DNA of 34,907 nt, from contig JAVCCH010000093.1 in the NCBI GenBank assembly GCA_030765535.1, positions 1 through 34,907 on the forward strand, in the 5' to 3' direction. Positions within the stretch are counted from its first letter, which is position 1. Every line of letters begins with the position of its first letter. Positions 24,364 to 32,483 of the stretch are shown here, piece after piece. Made by a program: the position numbers and the translations under genes. The DNA is from Candidatus Tenebribacter davisii (GTDB taxonomy: Bacteria > Cloacimonadota > Cloacimonadia > Cloacimonadales > TCS61). The notes under the pieces are model-generated. The model was not told the DNA's origin, did no database searches, and saw nothing but the letters and a program-made list of their open reading frames with translations.

Positions 24364-26682
24364 TTATTTTATTAAAATCATTTTCTTAGTTTCTATATAA
24401 TTACCCGCCTGCATTTTGTATAGATAAACTCCGCTTGAAACATTCTTACCATTATCATCTGTTCCATTCCAATTAACTGTATGATCTCCAGCTGGAAGAA
24501 TTTCATTCAATAGAGTTTTTATTTTTTGACCTTTCAAATTATAGATAATTATCACTGTATTCTCTACGGCCTCGGTAGTTGAAAAAGAAATTAATGTTTC
24601 CGGATTGAAAGGATTGGGATAATTATTATTTAATTTTGTTACTAAGGGTACTAAATTAGGATTAGTTCCAGATCCCATTCCAACAGTTTCGGAAAATTCT
24701 GATTCCCAATCACCATCATATACAGCAGTTATATTCCAATAATGATAAGGAGAAATATTAAGATCAATAAACATAAACCCTGTAACACCTTCTTCAATCA
24801 ACATATCATCACGGTATATATTATAGTTGTCAACACCTCTTTCTGGTGCTTGCCATGTAATCATTATGTTTGGTGGCTGTGATTGTGCATCAACATTAGA
24901 AGGAGGATTGAGAACGATCTCAGCTGTTACTGGAGCTGTTGGAACAGATTCTCCGTCTGGATTTGTGTAAATTGCTGTTATTGCATATTCGTATGTACCT
25001 GCATCGAGTGCTTCTACCAGATAATTAAGTGTGGCAGGATTCATGATCTTTGCGAATTCTATTCCGTTTTGATATACTTTGTAACCACTTAAAATTTCAT
25101 CAGTTATAATTGGTTCTTCCCATGTTAATAAGACATCGTTATAATCTTGAATTTCAGCTTCAGGATTTGTAGGTGGATAAAAGGCAGATGCTTCATCTGG
25201 ATCATATAAGCCATTATGTTGGATATTAACTCCATCAATTATCATATAGGCGAGGTCTTCGTTCCAGGCTGAATCAGTGTCCCATAAATAGCATTCAACC
25301 ACCCAATTCATAATGTCTGTTGCTGCTCCCATAATCTCCAGATCACCATCATTATCTACATCACCGAAAATTGGTGAAATCTGCATTGTGGTTGAGCTCC
25401 ATACAGTTCCACAGGGAAGCGGCCAATCTGTACAATGAGTTCCATCGTGGTTATAGCAATCGTAGCCAAAGCCAAAGTTATTATCATCTATCATCAATTC
25501 TACATTGTTATCTCCATCCAGATCTGCAATTCCAATTTGAGCATAGATTGCATTGGTAGGTCCAGCTGGAAATCCGGTTAAAGCATTACCACCAGAATCC
25601 CAGGCATAGATATGATTTGCTGGTGTACCTGATGATACCTGATCTCCAACTACAACATCTAACGAGCCATCCTGATCAACATCTCCCAGCGCTACTGTTC
25701 CAAAGATCCACTGATCTGTGGTTTGGGGCCATCCGGCAGCAGAACTGGCATCATTATTAACTGCAAACACAGCACCAGCATTACTGGAACAACCACCCCA
25801 AATTATCTCTCTTAATCCATCATCATCAAGATCGTATAGAATTGGTTGAGAATAGGAATATGTGTAACCTGTATTTTCTAACGGGAAACCTGATAGCAAA
25901 TTGCCTGCAAGATCATAAACATGAAGTTTGTTATAACTCAAAGCAATTATTTCTGGAATGCCGTCACCTGTAACATCTCCAGCAGAAATTCCAGCTCCGG
26001 GAATGTAATCAAGCTCTTGTGGAAATCCAGGATATTCGCTACCATCACCATCAAACACGTATACCCAGCCTTGCGGATAATTCCTGATATTAACAAGAAT
26101 TTCCATATCTCCATTAGCATCGAGATCATAAAGGCAAACATTATTCGTTCCACCACCAGCTTGCGTTACAGGAAAACCAGTACAGGGTGTTCCATCAAGT
26201 TCAAAAGCATAAAGTGCTCCTGTATTAGCTGAAGAGTTATTTCGACTTGTACAAACGATTTCAATTTCTCCATCACCATCAATATCTCCGGCAGCCGGAC
26301 TACTCCAAATATAGAAACCCAATTGAACAGGCCATCCGGTTACTGTACTTCCATCCAAATTCAGGGCAGTAATCTTTGTTCCAACACCAAACAGGATCTC
26401 CAGATCAGCATCAGCATCCATATTCACATATATTGCACCATTTTTACAATTTGAACCAGTATAACTTACAGGCCAACCATTTGCAACTGATGGAAGTTCC
26501 CTGCTTAAAATTTCATTTTCAATAAGTTGTGATTCCAAATCAGAGATTAATACCCGACCATCCATATCTGGAATAACTTTTGTTTGCAGCTTTTCAGGTA
26601 ATTGAGAGTAATTAATGATTTCCGCTACTAGTGTTACAGAGATTAACATGAAAAAAATAAAAAATAGTTTAAATAATTTCAT
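24364..26682 (-). CDS. Secreted FG-GAP/VCBS beta-propeller protein with fibronectin-type segments and a FlgD-like C-terminal sorting domain
   Basis: Large extracellular or surface protein of 772 residues. Residues 1-20 are a Sec signal peptide. Residues of roughly 65-480 contain eight calcium-loop repeats of the DxDxDGxxEI type (for example DIDGDGEIEI, DVTGDGIPEI, DVDNDGDLEI) spaced about 50 residues, which suggests a seven- or eight-bladed propeller. Two fibronectin-III-like stretches follow (about 505-670, with VLLTWEEP and IMITWQAP). Residues 686-772 form the YPNPFNPETxISF ... VSSGVYLYKM ... KKMILIK domain, the type-IX/FlgD-like C-terminal signal common in Cloacimonadota and other FCB bacteria. 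AGGAGGA is the ribosome site. It is monocistronic. The ligand or function is unknown; adhesion or polymer binding is typical of the family. Confidence 0.88.
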   Translation of the reverse strand: MKLFKLFFIFFMLISVTLVAEIINYSQLPEKLQTKVIPDMDGRVLISDLESQLIENEILSRELPSVANGWPVSYTGSNCKNGAIYVNMDADADLEILFGVGTKITALNLDGSTVTGWPVQLGFYIWSSPAAGDIDGDGEIEIVCTSRNNSSANTGALYAFELDGTPCTGFPVTQAGGGTNNVCLYDLDANGDMEILVNIRNYPQGWVYVFDGDGSEYPGFPQELDYIPGAGISAGDVTGDGIPEIIALSYNKLHVYDLAGNLLSGFPLENTGYTYSYSQPILYDLDDDGLREIIWGGCSSNAGAVFAVNNDASSAAGWPQTTDQWIFGTVALGDVDQDGSLDVVVGDQVSSGTPANHIYAWDSGGNALTGFPAGPTNAIYAQIGIADLDGDNNVELMIDDNNFGFGYDCYNHDGTHCTDWPLPCGTVWSSTTMQISPIFGDVDNDGDLEIMGAATDIMNWVVECYLWDTDSAWNEDLAYMIIDGVNIQHNGLYDPDEASAFYPPTNPEAEIQDYNDVLLTWEEPIITDEILSGYKVYQNGIEFAKIMNPATLNYLVEALDAGTYEYAITAIYTNPDGESVPTAPVTAEIVLNPPSNVDAQSQPPNIMITWQAPERGVDNYNIYRDDMLIEEGVTGFMFIDLNISPYHYWNITAVYDGDWESEFSETVGMGSGTNPNLVPLVTKLNNNYPNPFNPETLISFSTTEAVENTVIIIYNLKGQKIKTLLNEILPAGDHTVNWNGTDDNGKNVSSGVYLYKMQAGNYIETKKMILIK

Positions 26683-26715
26683 TGCTTCCTCCTAAGTATA
26701 TTTGTCTGTTTTCAT

Positions 26716-26743
26716 TTAATATATTTTGTTATATTTGTGTCAA
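26716..26743 (-). promoter_or_regulatory. Candidate promoter of the beta-propeller gene
   Basis: On the minus strand TTGACA (26738-26743) and TATTAA (26716-26721) are 16 bases apart; the -10 ends 34 bases before the ATG at 26682. The surrounding sequence is very A/T-rich. The -35 is a perfect match to the consensus, the -10 weaker. Confidence 0.5.
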
Positions 26744-26826
26744 TGATCTTAAGAGAATTATACTTAATTTTAAAAACTCTTTTTATATTTATAATTAATA
26801 ATAATTTTGTAATTTTGTTTTTATAA

Positions 26827-27426
26827 TTATTTATTAATTAAATTCCATAATATTGTAAAATTATCGTTAGAAACAAAATTTATATTTAATTTTTGATCTA
26901 ATTCACAAATAAAGATACTACCCTCGATAATTGTTTGAATAAAGACTGCAAGTCGTGAAGGCTGCAGATCAGGTCTGATTAAATTTTCTTCTTGAGCAAC
27001 AATTATTTTTTGTTCCAGTATCTTTCTTATATTAAGTACATCTTGTGATATTCTTTTACGAAATTCTGGTTTGTACTTACTCAGAATTCCTATAAGATCA
27101 TTATATGAATAAGAATATCTCTTATTTTTCTCCTCGAGTAAGACAAGTTCTACATTCATAAATACAGGTATGGCCTGAAATATTTTCTCAAAAAATTCTT
27201 TAGCAGAGTTGGAAGGTGGAAAATAATCAGAGCTCCATTCACCCATTTTATCCGTAAAGTAATCTAATACGCCATGCACCATTTCATCTTTATTTTTAAA
27301 ATGGTAATAGATAGCAGGTTTGGAAATTCCGATCATATTCGCAATCATTACCATTGAAGTATTATGGAATCCATGTTGCAGAAACAGTTTCAATGCAGTT
27401 CTAACAATCAATTCTTTTGTAGTCAT
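26827..27426 (-). CDS. TetR/AcrR-family transcriptional repressor
   Basis: DNA-binding regulator of 199 residues. The N-terminal helix-turn-helix is typical: ELIVRTALKLFLQHGFHNTSMVMIANMIGISKPAIYYHFKNKDEMV (about residues 4-49), with the YYHFKNK recognition end. The C-terminal ligand domain is divergent and helical (LVLLEEKNKRYSYSYN and later), so the inducer is unknown. The ATG at 27426 has AAGGAG five bases before it; a GTG six bases upstream is less likely. A palindrome lies within its own promoter (27435-27450), suggesting autoregulation, and it is divergent from a sugar ABC permease pair it may control. TetR control of ABC sugar genes is unusual but not unknown. Confidence 0.9.
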   Translation of the reverse strand: MTTKELIVRTALKLFLQHGFHNTSMVMIANMIGISKPAIYYHFKNKDEMVHGVLDYFTDKMGEWSSDYFPPSNSAKEFFEKIFQAIPVFMNVELVLLEEKNKRYSYSYNDLIGILSKYKPEFRKRISQDVLNIRKILEQKIIVAQEENLIRPDLQPSRLAVFIQTIIEGSIFICELDQKLNINFVSNDNFTILWNLINK

Positions 27427-27434
27427 TTTCACTC

Positions 27435-27450
27435 CTTACCAACCGGTAAG
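27435..27450. promoter_or_regulatory. TetR-type operator (CTTACC-AACC-GGTAAG)
   Basis: Perfect 6-bp inverted repeat with a 4-base centre, matching the TTACCnnCCGGTAA-like sites used by many TetR/AcrR repressors. It begins 9 bases upstream of the tetR ATG and occupies the expected transcription start just downstream of the -10 of the tetR promoter, so a bound dimer would block initiation. Confidence 0.7.
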
Positions 27451-27451
27451 T

Positions 27452-27480
27452 AAAATAGAAAACGGGGCTTAAATTGTCAA
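27452..27480 (-). promoter_or_regulatory. Promoter of the tetR gene
   Basis: On the minus strand, TTGACA (27475-27480) and TATTTT (27452-27457) are separated by exactly 17 bases. The operator palindrome starts immediately downstream. The spacing and a perfect -35 make this the clearest promoter of the window. Confidence 0.65.
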
Positions 27481-27592
27481 AGGTTATTTCTCTGAGGTCT
27501 TTTGAATTCAGGATAAAAAGATGAGACACTAAAATTAATTTGACATTAGAGAACGGAATTTAATTCTCGAATAGAGAATGATAGGAAATTAT

Positions 27593-28588
27593 ATGAAAAA
27601 GAAATTTGATTATGGACCATATTTATATATCTTGCCGGCAGCAATTATTGTAATTGTATTCCGCCTCATACCTATCATATTATCATTTATAGTTAGTTTT
27701 TATGATTGGACCATTACGGGACCTGGCAAATTTATTGGTTTTGAAAATTATATTATGATGTTTCATGATGGTGAGTTCTGGCAATCAATGCTGAATACAT
27801 TTTATTTAGTTATCTTCGTTGTTCCGGTAAGTTTGGTTCTATCACTTGTTTTTGCAAATTTTTTGAATGGAATTGAGAAACTAAAGAGTCTTTTCCGTTC
27901 AATTTACTTTATTCCTACTGTAACATCAATGGTTGCTATATCAATTGTTTGGAAGATCATATTTAATCAACAAACAGGACTGGCAAATTACTTCCTAACA
28001 AAATTAGGCTTTGATCCGATGGGTTGGCTGGCAGAAAGCAGGGGAATATTAGATATTATTTTAAGTAGTCTCGGCGTTAATTTTCAAGGTTTTATCCAAT
28101 CTTTTTCCAGTGGAATAGGAATGAATTACAATACACTATATCTGCTGCTAGGAGGTCCTTCACTTGCACTATTTTGTATTATTATAGTAACGATATGGAA
28201 GGGATTAGGCTATAATACCATCATCTATTTAGCCGGACTGCAAAATATTCCCAAAGTGTATTATGAAGCAGCTGATCTAGACGGAGCAGGAAAGATTAGG
28301 CAGTTTTTCAAAATTACCTGGCAATTAATATCTCCTACAACTTTTTATGTTTTAATGATGACGACCATTGTAACTTTCCAGGTGTTCTCTCAGATCTACC
28401 TGATGACAGGTCCACCTGTGGGAGGTCCTCTGGGAACGACTAAAGTAATCGTGTACTTCCTATTTGATAAAGGATTTGGCGAAAGTAATAATTTGAGTTA
28501 TGCAAGTGCTATTGCGCTGGTTCTTTTCGCCATAATTTTAACTTTAACATTATTCCAGAAAAAACTGGAAAAGAAAGTTCATTATTAA
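27593..28588 (+). CDS. Carbohydrate ABC transporter permease (MalF/UgpA type)
   Basis: Inner-membrane subunit of a sugar or sugar-phosphate-type ABC importer. It has about six to seven hydrophobic helices, and the cytoplasmic EAA loop reads YYEAADLDGAGKIRQFFKITWQLISP, which contacts the ATPase. The ATG at 27593 has AGGA seven bases upstream; an ATG at 27578 is an alternative. Compared with usual family members, residues following GWLAESRG and before the PSLALFCIIIVTIWKGLG helix include about 37 extra residues (nt 28046-28155), probably periplasmic. A perfect TTGACA at 27540 and a 6-bp inverted repeat ATTCTC-GAATA-GAGAAT at 27563-27579 lie upstream, the latter overlapping the alternative start. 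No binding protein or ATPase gene adjoins. Substrate unknown. Confidence 0.87.
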   Translation: MKKKFDYGPYLYILPAAIIVIVFRLIPIILSFIVSFYDWTITGPGKFIGFENYIMMFHDGEFWQSMLNTFYLVIFVVPVSLVLSLVFANFLNGIEKLKSLFRSIYFIPTVTSMVAISIVWKIIFNQQTGLANYFLTKLGFDPMGWLAESRGILDIILSSLGVNFQGFIQSFSSGIGMNYNTLYLLLGGPSLALFCIIIVTIWKGLGYNTIIYLAGLQNIPKVYYEAADLDGAGKIRQFFKITWQLISPTTFYVLMMTTIVTFQVFSQIYLMTGPPVGGPLGTTKVIVYFLFDKGFGESNNLSYASAIALVLFAIILTLTLFQKKLEKKVHY

Positions 28589-28597
28589 GGAAACATC

Positions 28598-29569
28598 ATG
28601 AAGAAATCAATATCATATATTATTTTAAGTGTTTGCGGATTATTTATGGTTATTCCGTTTATCTGGATGTTAACGACCTCTGTAAAATCTCAATTAGAAG
28701 TTAATAAAGGAAATGTCGGCTTTTTACCGATCGAACAACATACTAGTTATGAAGAAAACGGAATTATTTATAGAGTAACTCCCGTTAAGGTTGAGGGAGA
28801 TAGTACCTATATCCATGTTTTTGATAAGGATATGAAACGTATTCGTTCATATTTAAAAGTTGCAAGTTCTGAAATTACTGAGAAAAAAGAGATAAAATTA
28901 CACTTTGAAAATTATAAGGAAGCCTTTACAAAAGTTCCCTTCAAAAGGTATTTTATCAATACCTTGTTTGTATCTATTTCAGTTGTATTTGGTGTGTTGG
29001 TAACTGGATCTTTAGCAGCCTATGCGTTTGCCACAATGCGATTTAAGGGCAGAGATTTCATTTTCTACCTGTTCATCAGTATGATGATGGTTCCACAGCC
29101 TGTGTACCTGATTCCATCTTACGTCTTATTAAATCATCTTGGTTGGATCGATACATACAATGCGCTTATTATACCCTGGATAGCTAATATCTTCACGATA
29201 TTTCTATTAAGGCAGCAATTTAAGACCATCCCAGATGAGTTATTCGATGCTGCTAGAATTGATGGATGCGGACGATTACGTACTTTATGGACACTGGTTC
29301 TACCACTTTCAAAATCGGTGATCGTTACTTCCGCCATATTCGGTTTTATTGGAAGCTGGAATAGTTTCATGTGGCCACTAGTGATGACTGACAGCCCATC
29401 GATCAGGGTACTTCAGGTAGGTCTAAGTTATTTCTCACAGGAAGCATCTGCTCAAACATCTCTTTTAATGGCAGCTTCTACTTTCAGTATTCTACCGCTG
29501 GTTATTCTCTTCATCTTCGCCCAGAAGCAGATCATTGCCAGTTTTGCTTCGAGTGGATTGAAAGGTTAG
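28598..29569 (+). CDS. Carbohydrate ABC transporter permease (MalG/UgpE type)
   Basis: Partner of the preceding permease, starting 9 bases after its stop. Six hydrophobic helices are visible. The EAA loop reads LFDAARIDGCGRLRTLWTLVLPLSK and the last helices end in KQIIASFASSGLKG, the usual MalG-type C-terminus. Between the first helix (residues about 7-27) and the LHFENYKEAFTKVPFKRYFINT motif there is an unusually long hydrophilic stretch (about residues 43-98, including TYEENGIIYR-like and DSTYIHVFDKDMKR), about 50 residues more than typical, and probably periplasmic. Both permeases thus carry matching extra periplasmic mass. It ends the operon; the next gene is convergent 160 bases on. Confidence 0.87.
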   Translation: MKKSISYIILSVCGLFMVIPFIWMLTTSVKSQLEVNKGNVGFLPIEQHTSYEENGIIYRVTPVKVEGDSTYIHVFDKDMKRIRSYLKVASSEITEKKEIKLHFENYKEAFTKVPFKRYFINTLFVSISVVFGVLVTGSLAAYAFATMRFKGRDFIFYLFISMMMVPQPVYLIPSYVLLNHLGWIDTYNALIIPWIANIFTIFLLRQQFKTIPDELFDAARIDGCGRLRTLWTLVLPLSKSVIVTSAIFGFIGSWNSFMWPLVMTDSPSIRVLQVGLSYFSQEASAQTSLLMAASTFSILPLVILFIFAQKQIIASFASSGLKG

Positions 29570-29729
29570 ATTTAGAAACTAACAATTATTGTTGGCTTTG
29601 CAGAGCAATAATAAGATGGCTTTACGAAGTAAAACATCGTTGCTTTAAACAACAACTTCTTCAAATAAAAACTAGCAACGAAAAAAATACTTTTAAAGTT
29701 TGTTACAATTGTGACTAAACTTAGTATAT

Positions 29730-30176
29730 TTATACAAAAAACGCAGCTACAATTATATAACCAATTATACGGAAAGAATATACAATAATTGAAAATTTAA
29801 GAAAGTTTAAGCGGAAAATACCGGCTGCAATTGTAATGGGATCACCCAAGAAAGGTACCCAAGAAATCAGTAAACTCCAGGTTCCATATTTGGTTGTATA
29901 TTTAATTGCTTTACGTCCGCTTTTTGATTTTTCCAATTTGGGAATTAATGGTCTGCCGATAAGTCTTCCTAGCCAGTAATTGGCAGCACAACCCAAACTG
30001 TTACCGATAGAACAGGCAATTAGAGCGGGAATGGGAGAAGCTCCTGCTGCTAAAGCAGCAAGCAGAATTGCAGCAGAACTGGCCGGTACGATTGTAGCAG
30101 CAATAAAGGAAGTAATAAAGAGTGCTAACACACCATAATTATTTATAAATTCTAAAAGCCAGGGAGATAGATCCAT
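29730..30176 (-). CDS. YqaA/DedA (VTT)-family inner-membrane protein
   Basis: Small membrane protein of 148 residues with four to five hydrophobic segments (about residues 15-40, 45-65, 100-120 and 125-146). The YqaA/VTT-type motifs are visible: GNSLGCAANYWLGRLIGR and the late SWVPFLGDPITIAAGIFRLNF, which matches the conserved proline/glycine-rich reentrant hairpin of this family. DedA-like proteins are linked to lipid scrambling or proton-dependent membrane homeostasis, but this YqaA branch is uncharacterised. The gene follows the Nif3-family gene by four bases without a clear ribosome site, so coupling is likely. It ends the minus-strand block. Confidence 0.8.
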   Translation of the reverse strand: MDLSPWLLEFINNYGVLALFITSFIAATIVPASSAAILLAALAAGASPIPALIACSIGNSLGCAANYWLGRLIGRPLIPKLEKSKSGRKAIKYTTKYGTWSLLISWVPFLGDPITIAAGIFRLNFLKFSIIVYSFRIIGYIIVAAFFV

Positions 30177-30180
30177 TTAT

Positions 30181-31284
30181 TTAAATGATTATCTGATCTT
30201 TAATCTCATGCTCATTTGGTTTTAATTCTAATATTTCCAGATCAAAGACCGAAAGCATCTCTCTCAAATTTTCAAGTACCGGGTTTTCAGTATAAAAATG
30301 TCCAGCATCAATTAATGGTATACGGCTATCTAAAACCGTGTGATAAGTAAAATCAGCAGAGACAAAAACATCAGCTTTGCCATAAACTTTTGCAAGTAGA
30401 GATGTTCCGCTGCCACCACAAATCGCAACTTTTTTTACTTTTGTATTTGCAGGGTTACCAGCTTTCCACAATTTCACAAAAGGAGCTTTTAAATTTTTCT
30501 TAACCTTTTTTGCAAAATCGTCCAATCTCATTTCCTGCTGGATTTCACCTACCATTCCAAGTCCGTAATTTTCGTTTGATTTGTGTTGTAAATTCACGGA
30601 ATAAGCTGGTGTCTCGTAAGGGTGAATTTTCTTCAATATTTCGAGAACTTTATTTAATTTGAATGAATCAACAAAGAATTCAAGTTTACGTTCAACAACT
30701 TTTTCCAGTTTATCGGTTGATCCTAAGATCGGATTACTGTCCTCACCAGGCATGAATTGACCGCTAACCTCATAGTCATTCATACAATTTGTATAATTTC
30801 CAATTACACCGGCACCGGAAGAAAATACCGCATCTGCAACTTTCACCATACTGCCGGATGGAACGTAAACTGCAACTTGATAAACTGTCGCTCCCGATTC
30901 AGCTGAGAGAAATTTAACATTGTTTAGATCAAGTTTAGCTGCTAAAGCAGAATTTACGCCTTTCTTGATAACATCAAGATTTGAATGAGCACAAAATACA
31001 GAAATATCATTCTTAATAAGCTTGAGATAAAGCGGATTTGTGATCTTAATAATTGGTTTAAAGATAAAGGGATGATGCGAAATAATCAGATCAACATTCT
31101 CTTTAATAGCTTTATCAATCGCATTTTCAGTGACATCCAAACTTAATAATATTTTCTTTACTTCTTGGTTCCCATCACCAAGCTGAAAGCCAACATTGTC
31201 CCACTCATAAGCTAAGGATGGATTGGCTATTCCATGTAAGTGACTAACGATATTTGAAACTGTGACTATTTTTTCTTTTTTCAT
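30181..31284 (-). CDS. Nif3-like dinuclear metal-centre protein (YqfO/DUF34 family)
   Basis: Widely conserved family whose enzyme activity is debated (annotated elsewhere as GTP cyclohydrolase I type 2-like). The length of 367 residues reflects the long form, with a central PII/CutA-like insertion (about residues 125-230, including VAVYVPSGSMVKVADAVF and HPYETPAYSV). Metal-binding motifs are LIISHHPFIFKP and VFCAHSNLDVIKKGVNSALA in the N-terminal half, and IPLIDAGHFYTENPVLENL in the C-terminal half. ICGGSGTSLL is also family-typical. It lies upstream of the YqaA-like gene and 105 bases from the phosphoribosyltransferase gene, with a palindromic repeat between. Confidence 0.9.
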   Translation of the reverse strand: MKKEKIVTVSNIVSHLHGIANPSLAYEWDNVGFQLGDGNQEVKKILLSLDVTENAIDKAIKENVDLIISHHPFIFKPIIKITNPLYLKLIKNDISVFCAHSNLDVIKKGVNSALAAKLDLNNVKFLSAESGATVYQVAVYVPSGSMVKVADAVFSSGAGVIGNYTNCMNDYEVSGQFMPGEDSNPILGSTDKLEKVVERKLEFFVDSFKLNKVLEILKKIHPYETPAYSVNLQHKSNENYGLGMVGEIQQEMRLDDFAKKVKKNLKAPFVKLWKAGNPANTKVKKVAICGGSGTSLLAKVYGKADVFVSADFTYHTVLDSRIPLIDAGHFYTENPVLENLREMLSVFDLEILELKPNEHEIKDQIII

Positions 31285-31326
31285 CTTCTAATCCTTAAAT
31301 TGCTTCTTCTTTCTTATCCTTCGGTT

Positions 31327-31358
31327 GAGCCTGTTTTGATCTTGTCGAAGGGCTCAGG
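31327..31358. repeat. Dispersed palindromic repeat, copy 2 (CTTCGACAAG type, inverted)
   Basis: CTTGTCGAAGGGCTCAGG at 31341-31358 is the exact reverse complement of 18457-18474. Here GAGCC (31327-31331) can pair with GGCTC (31351-31355), forming a hairpin around a different loop than in copy 1. It lies in the 105-base gap between two minus-strand genes. Confidence 0.75.
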
Positions 31359-31389
31359 ATAACACAAACGAAGAATATTCAATACTAAA

Positions 31390-31872
31390 TTATTTCACAT
31401 CCCAGGGATAAATGATCCAATTATTTCCTGCATTTTCACCAACAAAATCGGGTTTGAATTTACTTTGATCTTTAAGATGAATAACAGCTGTATATAAATT
31501 ATTAGGAGCTAGTTCTTCAATATATTCTTTAGCTTTTAAGAAAGTACCGCCTGAATCAGCCACTTCGTCAACAAGGAGGATATTTTTACTATGAAAACCG
31601 ATATTTACAGGGAGGTCCTGCACAATTGTGGGATTGTTAAGCAGATTATCTTCACTATCGTAATTAATTATTCCAATTGAGTAGAGAGGTTTAGGGAATC
31701 TTCCGTCATGTGGAAGAAATGTACGCAGAATTCTTGCCGGTATCCAGCCGCCTGTAGCAATTCCAATTACTATATCTATATTGATCCCACTACTCGTAAT
31801 ATCATCAGATATTTTTTTAACTAAGCCGTGCAGTTGATCATAAGAATATTTGACCTTTTTAATATCTCCCAT
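31390..31872 (-). CDS. Type I phosphoribosyltransferase (xanthine/guanine/hypoxanthine-like)
   Basis: Purine-salvage-type phosphoribosyltransferase of 160 residues. The PRPP motif is ILLVDEVADSGGT (residues about 98-110), an acidic VDE with the usual SGGT loop, and the first PPi loop is IGIATGGWIPARIL (about 36-49). The C-terminal DFVGENAGNNWIIYPWDV resembles the end of xanthine-guanine phosphoribosyltransferases (a Trp next to the nucleobase). The exact base cannot be deduced. It follows recX with only 2 bases between, so it belongs to the recA operon. AGATT-type sequence precedes its start; no strong ribosome site is obvious. Confidence 0.82.
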   Translation of the reverse strand: MGDIKKVKYSYDQLHGLVKKISDDITSSGINIDIVIGIATGGWIPARILRTFLPHDGRFPKPLYSIGIINYDSEDNLLNNPTIVQDLPVNIGFHSKNILLVDEVADSGGTFLKAKEYIEELAPNNLYTAVIHLKDQSKFKPDFVGENAGNNWIIYPWDVK

Positions 31873-31874
31873 AT

Positions 31875-32483
31875 TTAATCCTCCAGTTTATCCTTTACTT
31901 TCCAATATGCAAAACCTTTACGCGTCAAGTAGTTTAATATTTTTTCATTACGAACTTTTTCGCTGAATCTGGAAAATCTTATTTTTGCTTTTTCTATATT
32001 TATTTCTAATATCTCATTTGCTGTTTGGGAATTGAATTTCTTTTGAAGAATATCTGTAATGATTTCCTTATCTATTTTCTTTCCATAAAGTTTATTCTTG
32101 ATCACTATTTTGCTTTTAGAGTTTCTTATCAGCTCTTCTGTCAGCATTTCAGCAAATCTTGTATCATTAATAAAATTACTGGAAACAGCTTTATCCAGCA
32201 GTTCAGGTTGAAGTTCTTTCTTCAGGAACAATTTCTGGGAAAGAAAGGTTTTGCATTCACCTAAAGAACGTTCCCGATATGCGAGATAATCAAGTAATTT
32301 ATTCCAGGATATTCGTTTGATATCTTTTAGAAGTTTATCGGCTTCACCATCAGTAAGCTCAAATGTTTCTGATTGATTTTTGCTATAAAAATGGAGGATC
32401 TTATTCGGTAAGATCCCCCAAAATTCTTCATCTGCTAAAACTATGGATGTAGTTTTAGTCCTCTTTATCGTTTTTAACTTCAT
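31875..32483 (-). CDS. recX: Regulatory protein RecX
   Basis: RecA inhibitor/modulator of 202 residues. The N-terminal part ([27 protein letters not shown]) matches the RecX start, followed by three tandem three-helix repeats: [45 protein letters not shown] and the C-terminal [21 protein letters not shown]. The ATG at 32483 lies inside the last codons of recA (29-base overlap), which is unusual; a TTG at 32498 is the only other upstream option. No strong ribosome site is seen, so translation is likely coupled to recA, keeping RecX in low proportion to RecA. Confidence 0.88.
   Translation of the reverse strand: MKLKTIKRTKTTSIVLADEEFWGILPNKILHFYSKNQSETFELTDGEADKLLKDIKRISWNKLLDYLAYRERSLGECKTFLSQKLFLKKELQPELLDKAVSSNFINDTRFAEMLTEELIRNSKSKIVIKNKLYGKKIDKEIITDILQKKFNSQTANEILEINIEKAKIRFSRFSEKVRNEKILNYLTRKGFAYWKVKDKLED

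Noticed and set aside
27540-27579. Full promoter for the ABC permease pair
   Set aside because: TTGACA at 27540 is perfect but no acceptable -10 lies 16-18 bases downstream, so only the inverted repeat is noted.
29570-29729. Terminator between the permease gene and the YqaA-like gene
   Set aside because: AACAAT-T-ATTGTT is weak and A/T-only with no U-run; nothing else convincing is seen in this 160-base convergent gap.
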